Shown: positions 1 through 6,433 of the stretch, in pieces | How the letters are laid out: each line of letters opens with the position of its first letter | Numbering within the stretch: position 1 is the stretch's first letter | Assembly (NCBI GenBank): GCA_038237665.1 | Contig: JBBRYK010000039.1 | Span: forward strand, 1-24,374 | Length of the DNA stretch: 24,374 bases | Reading direction: 5' to 3' | Origin: JBBRYK01 sp038237665 | Lineage (GTDB): Bacteria; Actinomycetota; Thermoleophilia; Gaiellales; Gaiellaceae | Notes under the pieces: generated by a model | The model's input: only the letters and a program-made list of their open reading frames with translations | The model's database searches: none | What the model was told of the DNA's origin: nothing | Made by a program: the position numbers and the translations under genes

Positions 1-377
1 CTGTCGCCCTCCTCGCCCCGGTAGCCGAGCGAGCTGAAGAGGTTGAGCACGGCGTCGAAGCCGGAGTCTCTTAAGGGCAGCTCGCGGTGATCGCCCTGGA
101 CCCAGCGCGGATTTTCCGTGCCGCCGCTGCGCCGACGAGCCTCCTCCAGCATCGGGCCGGAGCGGTCGAGCCCGGTCAGGCGGTATCCGGCACGCGCGAG
201 CGGGATCGAGTGCCGCCCGTACCCGCACGGAGCGTCGAGGATCTCGGCACCGGGTTCGACGCCCGCCAGCAGTGCGGCGCCAAAAGCCTGTTCCTCGGCG
301 TCCCCGCCGCGTTCGAGCGGAGCGTAGGTCTCGAGGTAGATCTCGTCGAAAAGCTCGTCCCAACTGTCCTTCTCCAT
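1..377 (-). CDS. Class I SAM-dependent methyltransferase (C-terminus outside window)
   Basis: This gene probably transfers a methyl group from S-adenosylmethionine to an unknown small substrate in the cytoplasm. The first 125 residues are visible; the rest runs off the left edge. The AdoMet motif I reads ILDAPCGYGRHSIPLA (about residues 46-61), followed by an acidic residue ending strand 2 (LTGLDRS, about 68-73) and a motif-II-like GFDAVLNLFSSLGY (about 106-119). These are typical of the Methyltransf_11/25 group. The ATG at 377-375 overlaps the TGA stop of the upstream epimerase by one base (TGATG), so the two are probably translationally coupled. Coupling to a sugar epimerase hints at a sugar or glycolipid substrate, but that is only inference. 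The substrate-binding half is not visible, so no narrower name is justified. Confidence 0.85.
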   Translation of the reverse strand, partial: MEKDSWDELFDEIYLETYAPLERGGDAEEQAFGAALLAGVEPGAEILDAPCGYGRHSIPLARAGYRLTGLDRSGPMLEEARRRSGGTENPRWVQGDHRELPLRDSGFDAVLNLFSSLGYRGEEGD

Positions 378-1411
378 CAGCTGACCTTCTTGAGCAACCC
401 GAGCGCCCGCTGGTTCCAGGGCACGCGGTGGGTCGTGCCCGCCGCGCCGAGCTGCTCCCGGTTGGCGAGGTACCAGTCGTAGGTCTCGATCAGCGCCTGC
501 TCGTTCGAGAGCCGAGGGGAATAGCCAAGGAGTCGTTCCGCCTTCGACACGTCCACGAACGAGTCGCGGTGAGCGGTCTTGTAGTGCCACTCGGCGAGGG
601 GGGAAAGCCGGAGCAGCTCGAGCGTGCGGAGCGCGAGCTCGGCCGGCTTCGCCGGGATCGGGGTCAGCCGGCTCGAAGACCCCGCGTGGTCGATCAGGGC
701 CTGGAGGTCGGAGCGGACGGTGCCGAACTCCGTTGCGCCGACGTTGATCGCCTCGCCGGCTGCCCCGGGGCGCTCCGCAGCGGCAAGGATCGCCTCGACG
801 AGATCCTCGACGAAGAGGAGCTGGTACCGGTTCCGGCCGTTGCCGAGGACGTAGATGCGGCGGCCCTCGCGCACCCAGTCGAAGAGGATCTCGAAGACGC
901 CCAGCCGCTCGGGCCCGATGAACGTCTTCGGGCGGATGACCACGACGTCGAGACCGTCCCGGGCGAAACGCCGGCAGACCTCCTCCGCGGCGATCTTCGA
1001 CGCGCCGTAGTGGCCCACGCCGACGAGCCGGTCGCTCTCCTCGATCGGGTGCTTCTCCGGGATGCCGTAGACCGCGGTCGACGAGACGAAGACGACCCTG
1101 CGGACACCGGCATCCCGCGCGGCCGCGAGCACGCTCTCGGTGCCCCCGACGTTCGCCGACCAGATCGCCTCGCGCTTGGCCTGAATCGGCAGCGCGGCGG
1201 CGGCGTGGACGACGACGTCGGCGCCCTCGACGAGCCGCGCAACCGCCGTGCGGTCGCGGACGTCGCCGCGGATCTCCTCGACCTGCTGCTCGAGGTCGGC
1301 GTCGTCGAGCGCGGCGAGGTCGAGCGTTCGCACCGAGTGCCCGTCGGCGAGGAGCCGGCGCGCGAGGTGCAGGCCGAGGAAGCCCGCGCCGCCCGAGATC
1401 GCCCAGAGCAT
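377..1411 (-). CDS. NAD-dependent epimerase/dehydratase (extended SDR family)
   Basis: Predicted cytoplasmic nucleotide-sugar or related epimerase/dehydratase of 344 residues, the usual length for extended short-chain dehydrogenases. The Rossmann motif GGAGFLG lies at residues 7-13, an acidic residue ending strand 2 (LDL) near 31, the catalytic serine region VSSTAVYG at 109-116, and the YxxxK pair as YGASK at 135-139 (Tyr135, Lys139). The ATG at 1411-1409 is chosen because the Rossmann strand begins immediately after it. Longer in-frame starts would translate the 12-mer repeat array upstream into AWHR repeats. It shares a one-base stop/start overlap with the downstream methyltransferase. HpnA, a hopanoid-associated epimerase, is a similar fold, but this gene is separated from the hopanoid operon by the copper locus, so that name is not assigned. 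Confidence 0.88.
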   Translation of the reverse strand: MLWAISGGAGFLGLHLARRLLADGHSVRTLDLAALDDADLEQQVEEIRGDVRDRTAVARLVEGADVVVHAAAALPIQAKREAIWSANVGGTESVLAAARDAGVRRVVFVSSTAVYGIPEKHPIEESDRLVGVGHYGASKIAAEEVCRRFARDGLDVVVIRPKTFIGPERLGVFEILFDWVREGRRIYVLGNGRNRYQLLFVEDLVEAILAAAERPGAAGEAINVGATEFGTVRSDLQALIDHAGSSSRLTPIPAKPAELALRTLELLRLSPLAEWHYKTAHRDSFVDVSKAERLLGYSPRLSNEQALIETYDWYLANREQLGAAGTTHRVPWNQRALGLLKKVS

Positions 1412-1429
1412 CGACGAAGACGTTAGCGG

Positions 1430-1470
1430 CCGGTGCCAGGCACGGTGCCAGGCACGGTGCCAGGCACCGG
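1430..1470. repeat. Three tandem copies of a palindromic 12-mer (GGTGCCAGGCAC)
   Basis: Three perfect head-to-tail copies of GGTGCCAGGCAC occupy 1432-1443, 1444-1455 and 1456-1467. Each unit plus the next base is a palindrome around a central A (GGTGCC-A-GGCACC). The array is bounded by CCGG on both sides, so the whole block 1430-1470 is also close to symmetric. It lies 19 nt upstream of the epimerase ATG and can form alternative hairpins in RNA or cruciforms in DNA. A dispersed REP-like repeat, a mini-satellite or an operator array are all possible. One window cannot show whether it recurs in the genome. Confidence 0.85.
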
Positions 1471-1499
1471 AACTCGCTGAGTAGGGGAAACGACCAAAG

Positions 1500-1524
1500 A
1501 GGACATGTCTATGGGACATGTCCT
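1500..1524 (-). terminator. Perfect 10-bp hairpin downstream of copCD, possible terminator
   Basis: AGGACATGTC (1500-1509) and GACATGTCCT (1515-1524) form a perfect 10-bp inverted repeat with a 5-nt loop. It begins 20 nt after the stop of the CopC-CopD gene. In the minus-strand transcript it is followed by CTCTTTGG, a short pyrimidine run rather than a clean U-tract. It could be a weak terminator, an mRNA 3'-end stabiliser or a dispersed palindromic repeat. Each arm contains the self-complementary ACATGT, so a dimeric DNA-binding protein is another possibility. Confidence 0.45.
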
Positions 1525-1544
1525 GCCGAGCGATGTCCGCCCGT

Positions 1545-2855
1545 TCAGGGGCGCTGCGCGATCTGGGCGGGCTCGGCCGGCTGCGAGCGCGAATCCGGCA
1601 CCGGCGGATTCGAATCGACGAGCACCGCGGCCGCGAGCAAGACCGACATGGCAACGGCACCCTCGCCGAGGAGGCTCCCGCGCACGCCGCCGCCGCGCCC
1701 CGCGGCCAGGCGCGGCCGGACGAGGACGTGGTGCGCCCCGCCCCACGCCAGCGCCAGGCAAACGAGCGAGAGCTTCACCAGCAGCACCCGGCCGTAGCCG
1801 GCCGACCAGAGGTCGCTCAGCTGCGGCAGCCGGAGCACGCTGAGGTAGACCCCGGCACCGAGGAGCACCGCGATCAGCACTGGAGCCAGGCGGGCGAAGG
1901 CGAAGAACGCCGGCCGGCGCAGCTCGGGTGCCGTCGGCCAGACGACCAACGCCAGCTGGATCAGGCCACCCACCCAGAGCGAGGCCGCCGTGAGATGGAT
2001 CCAGTCGGCCGTTTGGGAGACCCAGGACGAGCCGGCATCGACGCCCGAGTGCCCGGAGAGCGACAACCCGGAAGAAAACGCGGCCGCGAGCAGGAACGCG
2101 ACCCAGAGAAAGGCGCGCCGCCCGGTCAGCCAGGCGAAGAAGACCAGCGCGCCGACAGCCGCAAAGCCGAGCGTCATCGCGACGAAGGCCGAACCGAAGC
2201 GCGTACCGCGGGCAATCGGGGAAAGGTCACCGTAGAGCAGCCGCCCGAACGGCAACTGGAGCGCGTCCTCCGCCCGCAGTAGGAACGCGAGGATCCCGAC
2301 TTCGAGCAGGCCGAGGACCCCGAGGCCGGCCGCGATGTAGAAGCGGCGCTCGAGCGCAGCCGGGGCCGGCCCGCGCAGGATCAGGAGCCTGAAGCCGAGC
2401 CCTCCGACGAGCAGGGACAGAGCGAGGAAGTAGAGCCAGCGCACGACGTGCTCGCTGCGGGTCGGCCCCGACGCGCCGTAGGCCTCCGTCGGCGGGGGCG
2501 CCGCCACCCGAACGCCGAACGTGTAGACGCCGGAGACGACGTGCCCGTCCGCAGAGAGGGCGTGCCAGCGGACGGTGTAGGCGCCTGTGCGAAGGGCGCG
2601 CAGCGGAACCTGGACGTGGAAGGCGTCCGCCCCAGGCCCGGCCGTGCGCGAAACGACCTTCCCTGCGGCGGTGTACACCGCGATCGAGTTGCCGAACGCC
2701 TTCACCGGCTGGTCGAACCGCAGGACGACGCGCGCCGGCGTCCGTTCGATGCGCTGACGGAAGTCCGGCGACGCCCCGACCAGACTCGCGTGAGCCCAGG
2801 CGGCACCGGGCACCGCAAGCGCCACGAGAGCGACGAGAACCGCGACCCGGGTCAT
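1545..2855 (-). CDS. Fused CopC-CopD copper-binding/transport protein
   Basis: Predicted exported CopC domain fused to a CopD membrane domain, 436 residues, resembling YcnJ-type proteins used in copper acquisition or resistance at the cytoplasmic membrane. Residues 1-21 form a signal peptide ending in AWA, so the mature chain would begin with His22 (HASLVGASP). CopC proteins use the N-terminal His with a DxH pair for Cu(II). That pair is present as SADGHVVSG with Asp103 and His105, at spacing close to the canonical D83/H85. From about residue 135 the protein has roughly eight hydrophobic helices with conserved-looking His in LSGHSGVDAG and DWIHLTAASLWVGG, as in CopD. The ATG at 2855-2853 shares a 4-nt ATGA overlap with the upstream membrane protein. 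The C-terminal tail is proline/glutamine-rich. Confidence 0.93.
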   Translation of the reverse strand: MTRVAVLVALVALAVPGAAWAHASLVGASPDFRQRIERTPARVVLRFDQPVKAFGNSIAVYTAAGKVVSRTAGPGADAFHVQVPLRALRTGAYTVRWHALSADGHVVSGVYTFGVRVAAPPPTEAYGASGPTRSEHVVRWLYFLALSLLVGGLGFRLLILRGPAPAALERRFYIAAGLGVLGLLEVGILAFLLRAEDALQLPFGRLLYGDLSPIARGTRFGSAFVAMTLGFAAVGALVFFAWLTGRRAFLWVAFLLAAAFSSGLSLSGHSGVDAGSSWVSQTADWIHLTAASLWVGGLIQLALVVWPTAPELRRPAFFAFARLAPVLIAVLLGAGVYLSVLRLPQLSDLWSAGYGRVLLVKLSLVCLALAWGGAHHVLVRPRLAAGRGGGVRGSLLGEGAVAMSVLLAAAVLVDSNPPVPDSRSQPAEPAQIAQRP

Positions 2856-3433
2856 CGGTGTGGGACCACGGCGTCGGAGTAATGCCCGAAGATCGGTGCC
2901 GCGTCCCGCGCGGTGAAGAGAACGACGGCGACGATCAGAAACGTCAGCGCATAGCCGGTGCTGAACGAGAGCGACCGCGGCCGGATCGTCCTTCCGAGCG
3001 GGAACAGCGCTCCGACTATGACCGTCCAGCCACAAACGTGGTGAACAAAGGCGGCACGCGAGTACAGCCACCCGTTCGACTCGTGGATGAGGGAGGCGGA
3101 TCCCGAGACGATGAGCGCGAGCGGGACCGTCAGCTGCCACCAGCGGCTCTGGAGCTTGCCGCTCGCGAGCGCGAGCTGGGCGCCGCCGGCGAGCATCATC
3201 ACCTGGGCCCAGGAGCCGTGCGCGAGCATGTGGATCGCGGAGTTGGTGTAGAAGGTCATGACGGGCCACATCAGGAGCCCTCCGAAGAAGATCAGGCCCG
3301 GCCAGAGGTAGGTGCGCCAGCGCCGGCGCCGCCAGGCCTCCGGGCCGGCGAGCGCCTCGGCGAGCAGGCAGAGCGCGACCAGCAGGAAACCGGTGGCGAA
3401 CAGCCAGTGGACGTGTTCAGCGGGCGGCTGCAT
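2852..3433 (-). CDS. Histidine-rich polytopic membrane protein of the copper locus
   Basis: No family is recognised with certainty. The 193-residue product has about six hydrophobic segments (roughly 11-29, 43-60, 75-92, 100-115, 127-146, 158-175) and nine histidines, several at helix ends: HVHW (7-10), IHMLAHGSW (67-75), IHESNGW (116-122) and FVHHVCGW (129-136). This spacing suggests a metal or haem ligand role in the membrane. It starts at ATG 3433, overlaps the upstream small membrane gene by 17 nt, and its TGA overlaps the CopC-CopD ATG (ATGA). Co-translation with CopC-CopD suggests a copper partner, as in the CtaG/CopD-type membrane proteins that deliver copper, but no CtaG signature is claimed. 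Confidence 0.8.
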   Translation of the reverse strand: MQPPAEHVHWLFATGFLLVALCLLAEALAGPEAWRRRRWRTYLWPGLIFFGGLLMWPVMTFYTNSAIHMLAHGSWAQVMMLAGGAQLALASGKLQSRWWQLTVPLALIVSGSASLIHESNGWLYSRAAFVHHVCGWTVIVGALFPLGRTIRPRSLSFSTGYALTFLIVAVVLFTARDAAPIFGHYSDAVVPHR

Positions 3434-3698
3434 CCTCCACCTCCTCGAGATCGCTGATCACACCCGGAGCGATGAGTAGCTGGAAGACGACGCCAACGAG
3501 CACGACGAGCAACGGCGGCTCGACGGCAAGCCACCAGAACCCCTGTCCGTGGGGGTGCAGAAGCGTGATGCGGTAGGGCTGAAGGATCGCCCAAACCGCC
3601 CCGCCGACGACGGTCAGCGGGCCAAGCGACGCGATCGCGCGAGCACGGATCGACCGGTGCGCGATCGCGGAGATCTCGGTTGCAACCTGGGTACTCAT
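3417..3698 (-). CDS. Small two-helix membrane protein
   Basis: Unrecognised 93-residue protein. Two hydrophobic helices are visible (about 25-42 and 54-76), with a short His-containing loop between them (LLHPHGQGFWW). The N-terminus is basic and the C-terminus acidic (DLEEVED). The ATG at 3698 has a clear GGAGG Shine-Dalgarno seven to eleven bases upstream (ACGGAGGATCATG), one of the best ribosome sites in the window. Its last 17 nt overlap the next gene. The loop histidines and position suggest an accessory subunit of the copper membrane module; this is inference from context. Confidence 0.72.
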   Translation of the reverse strand: MSTQVATEISAIAHRSIRARAIASLGPLTVVGGAVWAILQPYRITLLHPHGQGFWWLAVEPPLLVVLVGVVFQLLIAPGVISDLEEVEDAAAR

Positions 3699-3718
3699 GA
3701 TCCTCCGTTCGTTTCCGG

Positions 3719-3761
3719 GTAGTGCGACGCCGCGGGCCTATGCGGCCCGCGGGGCGACTAC
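3719..3761 (-). terminator. GC-rich hairpin over the end of the 222-aa membrane gene
   Basis: CCGCGGGCC (3730-3738) pairs perfectly with GGCCCGCGG (3744-3752) around a 5-nt loop, and an outer helix GTAGT (3719-3723)/ACTAC (3757-3761) lengthens the stem. The TAG stop of the upstream gene (3760-3758) is inside the outer stem. No U-run follows on the minus strand, so full intrinsic termination is uncertain. It may instead attenuate or process the transcript before the strong ribosome site of the next gene. Confidence 0.5.
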
Positions 3762-4426
3762 GCGGGAAGCGGCGGAGGCCGGCTCTCGAAGGCGAGGCCG
3801 AAGAGACTGCGGGGAGCCAGGGCGACCGCATCCCGGCCGTGCGCCGCCGGCACGCGCCCGGGGCGATGCGCGAGGCGCCGTGCCTGGGCGATGGTCGCCT
3901 CGGCATAGCTCTCGTAGTCGCGAAGCCACCGCGCGACGACGCTCCAGACCAGGGCCGCGAAGACGCACAGAACCGCGAACACCGGCAGCGCCGACGAGTG
4001 CAACCAGGGCGCGAGCAGGGGCCACCGGCCGGCGGACATTCCCTCGGCGTCGACCTGGACGAGGTAGATGCACGCGGTTGTCGCGAAGAACGTCAGCCAG
4101 AGCCGGGGCGTCACGGCCAGCCGCACGCGGGGCGCCCCGAGCGAGGATCGGACGCCCAGTGCAGCAAGGCAGCGGCGGCCGGTCTGCTCGGCCGACCAGG
4201 CGCGCATCAGACGCCAGGCGAGGCGGGCGAGCAGGAGCGCGATCCCGCCCTTGACCACGGCGAGGAGGATCGGGTAGTAATCGGCCTGCGTGTTGCCAGG
4301 TGAGGCAACGTGCCGGCCCAGGTCGAAGCGGTAGGTCAGGCTGCGGCCGAGAAGCTCGACGACGAGCGCGAGCAGCCCGAAGGCAAGGGCCGACAGCAGG
4401 CGGTGGTGCCGTTTCGCACTCGCCAT
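3758..4426 (-). CDS. Four-helix membrane protein of unknown function
   Basis: Unrecognised 222-residue integral membrane protein, first gene of the copper-type cluster. Four hydrophobic segments lie at about 9-27, 51-71, 107-123 and 145-166, with a long basic cytoplasmic-looking tail (about 180-222) ending in PPPLPA. A conserved-looking polar stretch ADYYPILLAVVKGGIALLLARLAWRL leads the second helix. The ATG at 4426 has no convincing Shine-Dalgarno; instead a -10-like TATCAT ends six bases before it, which fits leaderless initiation. A 59-nt gap with a GC hairpin separates it from the next gene. No metal-site motif is obvious apart from N-terminal HH (residues 7-8), so its link to copper rests on position only. 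Confidence 0.7.
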   Translation of the reverse strand: MASAKRHHRLLSALAFGLLALVVELLGRSLTYRFDLGRHVASPGNTQADYYPILLAVVKGGIALLLARLAWRLMRAWSAEQTGRRCLAALGVRSSLGAPRVRLAVTPRLWLTFFATTACIYLVQVDAEGMSAGRWPLLAPWLHSSALPVFAVLCVFAALVWSVVARWLRDYESYAEATIAQARRLAHRPGRVPAAHGRDAVALAPRSLFGLAFESRPPPLPA

Positions 4427-4432
4427 TCGCTG

Positions 4433-4476
4433 ATGATAACCCGGGCGGCTCGTTCGTAAACCTCGAGGAGGTTCAC
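4433..4476 (-). promoter_or_regulatory. Probable leaderless promoter with an overlapping operator-like dyad
   Basis: On the minus strand, TTTACG (4460-4455) and TATCAT (4438-4433) are spaced by 16 nt and the -10 ends six bases before the ATG at 4426, placing a start site at or beside the start codon. A near-perfect dyad overlaps the -35: arms GTAAACCTC (4456-4464) and GAGGTTCAC (4468-4476) around GAG, with eight of nine positions complementary. A second imperfect 16-bp dyad centred on CTAG (4504-4519) lies upstream. A repressor bound over the -35 would block transcription. The matches are to general consensus only, and no CsoR- or CopY-type box is recognised. Confidence 0.5.
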
Positions 4477-4539
4477 GCAGGATCGGCCGCCCGCTTCACC
4501 CAGGATCGACTAGACGATCGCGGCAGCCCTCCGAGGCAT

Positions 4540-4926
4540 CTAGCCGAGCAGCGTCAAGTTCCACTCGCCCTCGAAAGCCGAGCCGAACCCGAACAGGAAC
4601 ACGCGCTGATACGTGCCGAGACTGAGCTTCCCAGCCGTGACGGGGACCTGCTCCGTGCGCGGCCCGAGAAGCAGCGTCAGCAGCCGCTCGCGCTCGCCCA
4701 GCTCGAGAGGGACGAGCCGGCCGAGCAGCTCCTCGAGGTCGCAGAAGAAGCCCGCCTCGCGCTCCTGCACGCGGACGAGGCTGTGCTCGGCGCCGGCGGC
4801 GATATAGGCGATGCCGGACTCGAGGCCGGCCGCGGCGACCTCGCGTGAGACGTCGTTCGTGATGTCGAGCACCGAGAGGGTGGGCAGAGCCGCGGCGATC
4901 GAATACGGGATCTCCACCGACGTCAC
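4540..4926 (-). CDS. Divergent YjbQ/UPF0047-family protein
   Basis: 128-residue protein resembling the YjbQ (UPF0047) fold, whose members are annotated as secondary thiamine-phosphate synthases of uncertain physiological role. The C-terminal signature is preserved as LLGPRTEQVPVTAGKLSLGTYQ (about 87-107) followed by the closing strand VFLFGFG. The family's metal/phosphate motifs are degenerate: the HTT/HTS segment is replaced by AAGAEHSLVRV (only His48 remains), and the GN/GA-x-AH loop before the LLG strand is lost (LELGERERLLTLLLG). The GTG start at 4926-4924 overlaps the ispH TGA in a GTGA tetranucleotide, matching other junctions of this operon and excluding the longer upstream ORF. It is the last gene of the hopanoid operon. 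Retained fold without the ligand residues suggests a changed activity. Confidence 0.75.
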   Translation of the reverse strand: MTSVEIPYSIAAALPTLSVLDITNDVSREVAAAGLESGIAYIAAGAEHSLVRVQEREAGFFCDLEELLGRLVPLELGERERLLTLLLGPRTEQVPVTAGKLSLGTYQRVFLFGFGSAFEGEWNLTLLG

Positions 4927-5849
4927 GACGCGACCTCTCTGGGCAGCCGGAAATGGACGTCCTCGCGCGCGACGGTGACGTCCTCGTGCTCGTCCCAGCC
5001 GCGACCCGCGAGCTGGTCGAGCACCGCCTGGACGAGCTGCTCCGGCGTCGAGGCGCCGGCCGTGAGCCCGATCGTCTCGTGCCCGTCGAGGAGCGCGGGG
5101 TCCAGCTCCGACTCGCCGTCGATCAGCGCCGCCTCGGCACCGTGGGCGCGCGCAACCTCGACGAGGCGCTGCGCATTCGAGCTCGTCGGTGAGCCGATCA
5201 CGAGGAAAAGGGTTGCCCCCCGCCGCGCAATCTCCTTGACCGCGTCCTGCCGGTTCTGCGTCGCGTAACAGATGTCGTCGGCGCCCGGCCGCTTGAGATC
5301 CCCGAAACGGCCGGCGAGCACGTCGACGGTCGAGGCGACGTCGTCGAGCGAGAGCGTCGTCTGGCTGATCACTGCGAGCGGCTTGCCGCCGACCTCGAGC
5401 TTGGCCGCCTCCTCGGGCGACTCGACGACGACGATCTGGTCCGGGCGCTCGCCCTTCGTCCCGATCACCTCGACGTGATCGCGGTGCCCGACGAGCGCGA
5501 CGAGGTGGCCGCTGTCGGCGTAGCGGCGCGCCTCGGCGTGCACCTTGGAGACCAGGGGGCACACGGCATCGACGACCTGAAGCCCGCGGCGCTCGCAGTT
5601 CTCGCGTACGGCCGGCGCGACCCCGTGCGCCGACAGGACACAGATCGCCCCGACAGGCACCTCATCCTCCGACTCGACGAAAACGGCGCCGAGGCCTTCG
5701 AGCCGCCGGACGACATGGTCGTTGTGGACGATCTCGTGGCGGACATAGACGGGGGGCCCGTGCGTGTCGAGCAGGCGCTCGACGATCTCGATCGCGCGGT
5801 CGACGCCGGCGCAGAACGACCGCGGGGCCGCGAGCAGGACCCGGCTCAA
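4923..5849 (-). CDS. ispH: 4-hydroxy-3-methylbut-2-enyl diphosphate reductase (IspH/LytB)
   Basis: Last enzyme of the MEP pathway: reduces HMBPP to IPP and DMAPP with a [4Fe-4S] cluster in the cytoplasm. The 308-residue length is normal. The three cluster cysteines are Cys13 (SFCAGVDRAI), Cys97 (DAVCPLVSKVH) and Cys194 (DICYATQNRQ). Substrate residues are His42 (IVHN), His75 (SAHGV), His125 and Glu127 in GHRDHVEVIG, the SQTTLS segment near 162-167, and SSN at 223-225. The start is TTG 5849-5847, whose last bases overlap the hpnG TGA (TTGA), with AGGGG about nine bases upstream. Being inside the hopanoid operon ties isoprenoid precursor supply to triterpenoid synthesis, as seen in other actinobacterial hopanoid clusters. 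Confidence 0.97.
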   Translation of the reverse strand: MSRVLLAAPRSFCAGVDRAIEIVERLLDTHGPPVYVRHEIVHNDHVVRRLEGLGAVFVESEDEVPVGAICVLSAHGVAPAVRENCERRGLQVVDAVCPLVSKVHAEARRYADSGHLVALVGHRDHVEVIGTKGERPDQIVVVESPEEAAKLEVGGKPLAVISQTTLSLDDVASTVDVLAGRFGDLKRPGADDICYATQNRQDAVKEIARRGATLFLVIGSPTSSNAQRLVEVARAHGAEAALIDGESELDPALLDGHETIGLTAGASTPEQLVQAVLDQLAGRGWDEHEDVTVAREDVHFRLPREVAS

Positions 5850-6433
5850 GCGGCCAGCCCCTGCGCGGCGCGCCGCAGGACGTCGAGGGCGCGCTTGCCG
5901 TCCGCCGCCGCCTGCGCGAAGCCGACGGGCGCCCGCGCGAACGCCCGGGCCATCCCGACCCAGTCGTACTCACCCCGGGGCGTGACCGCGTCGCAGACAC
6001 CGTGCAGCGTCCGCGCCGGCGTATCGCTGACGACCCGCACGCAACCGGCCAACCGCCCGGTACGGGCGAGCGCCCCGCTCTCGAGGTCGGCGGCGTCCGC
6101 GCCCGTGCGCTCGTGCAGGGCGCGCCGCGCCTCCGGTTCGTCGACGACCTCGTCCGACGCGAGAATCGTTGCCTGACGGGCACCGGGGATGCCCAGCGGC
6201 TCTCCGGACCAGAGCGTCTCGCCGTCGGCACCGACGACGCGAACGGCGTCGAGCACCGTGCCGCACGGCAGATCGTCGCGAAGCGCCCCGGCGAGCCCGA
6301 AGGAGACGAGCCGTCCCTCCGGGAGCCCGTTCTGCCCGCGCAGCCCGATCAGGGCGGCGTCGAGCCCCGCTTCCTTACCCGCCTTCAGTTCGGCCACGGT
6401 GGCGCAGGCGAGCGTCAGCCCGTCAGCGTCCAC
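5846..6433 (-). CDS. hpnG: Hopanoid-associated nucleoside phosphorylase (HpnG-like)
   Basis: Predicted phosphorylase that removes adenine from adenosylhopane to give (phospho)ribosylhopane. The PNP/UDP phosphorylase fold is visible: glycine motif SFGLAGAL (about 44-51), the ribose-binding ADLESGALA (about 115-123, equivalent to the usual D-MES), and the purine-site VVSD (about 134-137). The GTG start at 6433 gives 195 residues and overlaps hpnH by 19 nt. The alternative, CTG at 6418, gives 190 residues and a CTGA overlap with the hpnH stop, matching the NTGA pattern of the other junctions. Either form is short at the N-terminus for the family, and the first beta strand is reduced. Its place directly after hpnH supports the function. 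Confidence 0.85.
   Translation of the reverse strand: MDADGLTLACATVAELKAGKEAGLDAALIGLRGQNGLPEGRLVSFGLAGALRDDLPCGTVLDAVRVVGADGETLWSGEPLGIPGARQATILASDEVVDEPEARRALHERTGADAADLESGALARTGRLAGCVRVVSDTPARTLHGVCDAVTPRGEYDWVGMARAFARAPVGFAQAAADGKRALDVLRRAAQGLAA

Noticed and set aside
377..1411. Naming the epimerase hpnA
   Set aside because: It has only general extended-SDR motifs and is separated from the hopanoid operon by an unrelated copper locus.
1412..1660. Longer N-terminus of the epimerase
   Set aside because: It would translate the tandem 12-mer array and part of copCD; the Rossmann fold starts at the ATG at 1411.
4927..5562. 340-residue version of the YjbQ-like gene
   Set aside because: The extra N-terminal part is an out-of-frame reading of ispH; the GTG at 4926 has the operon-typical overlap.
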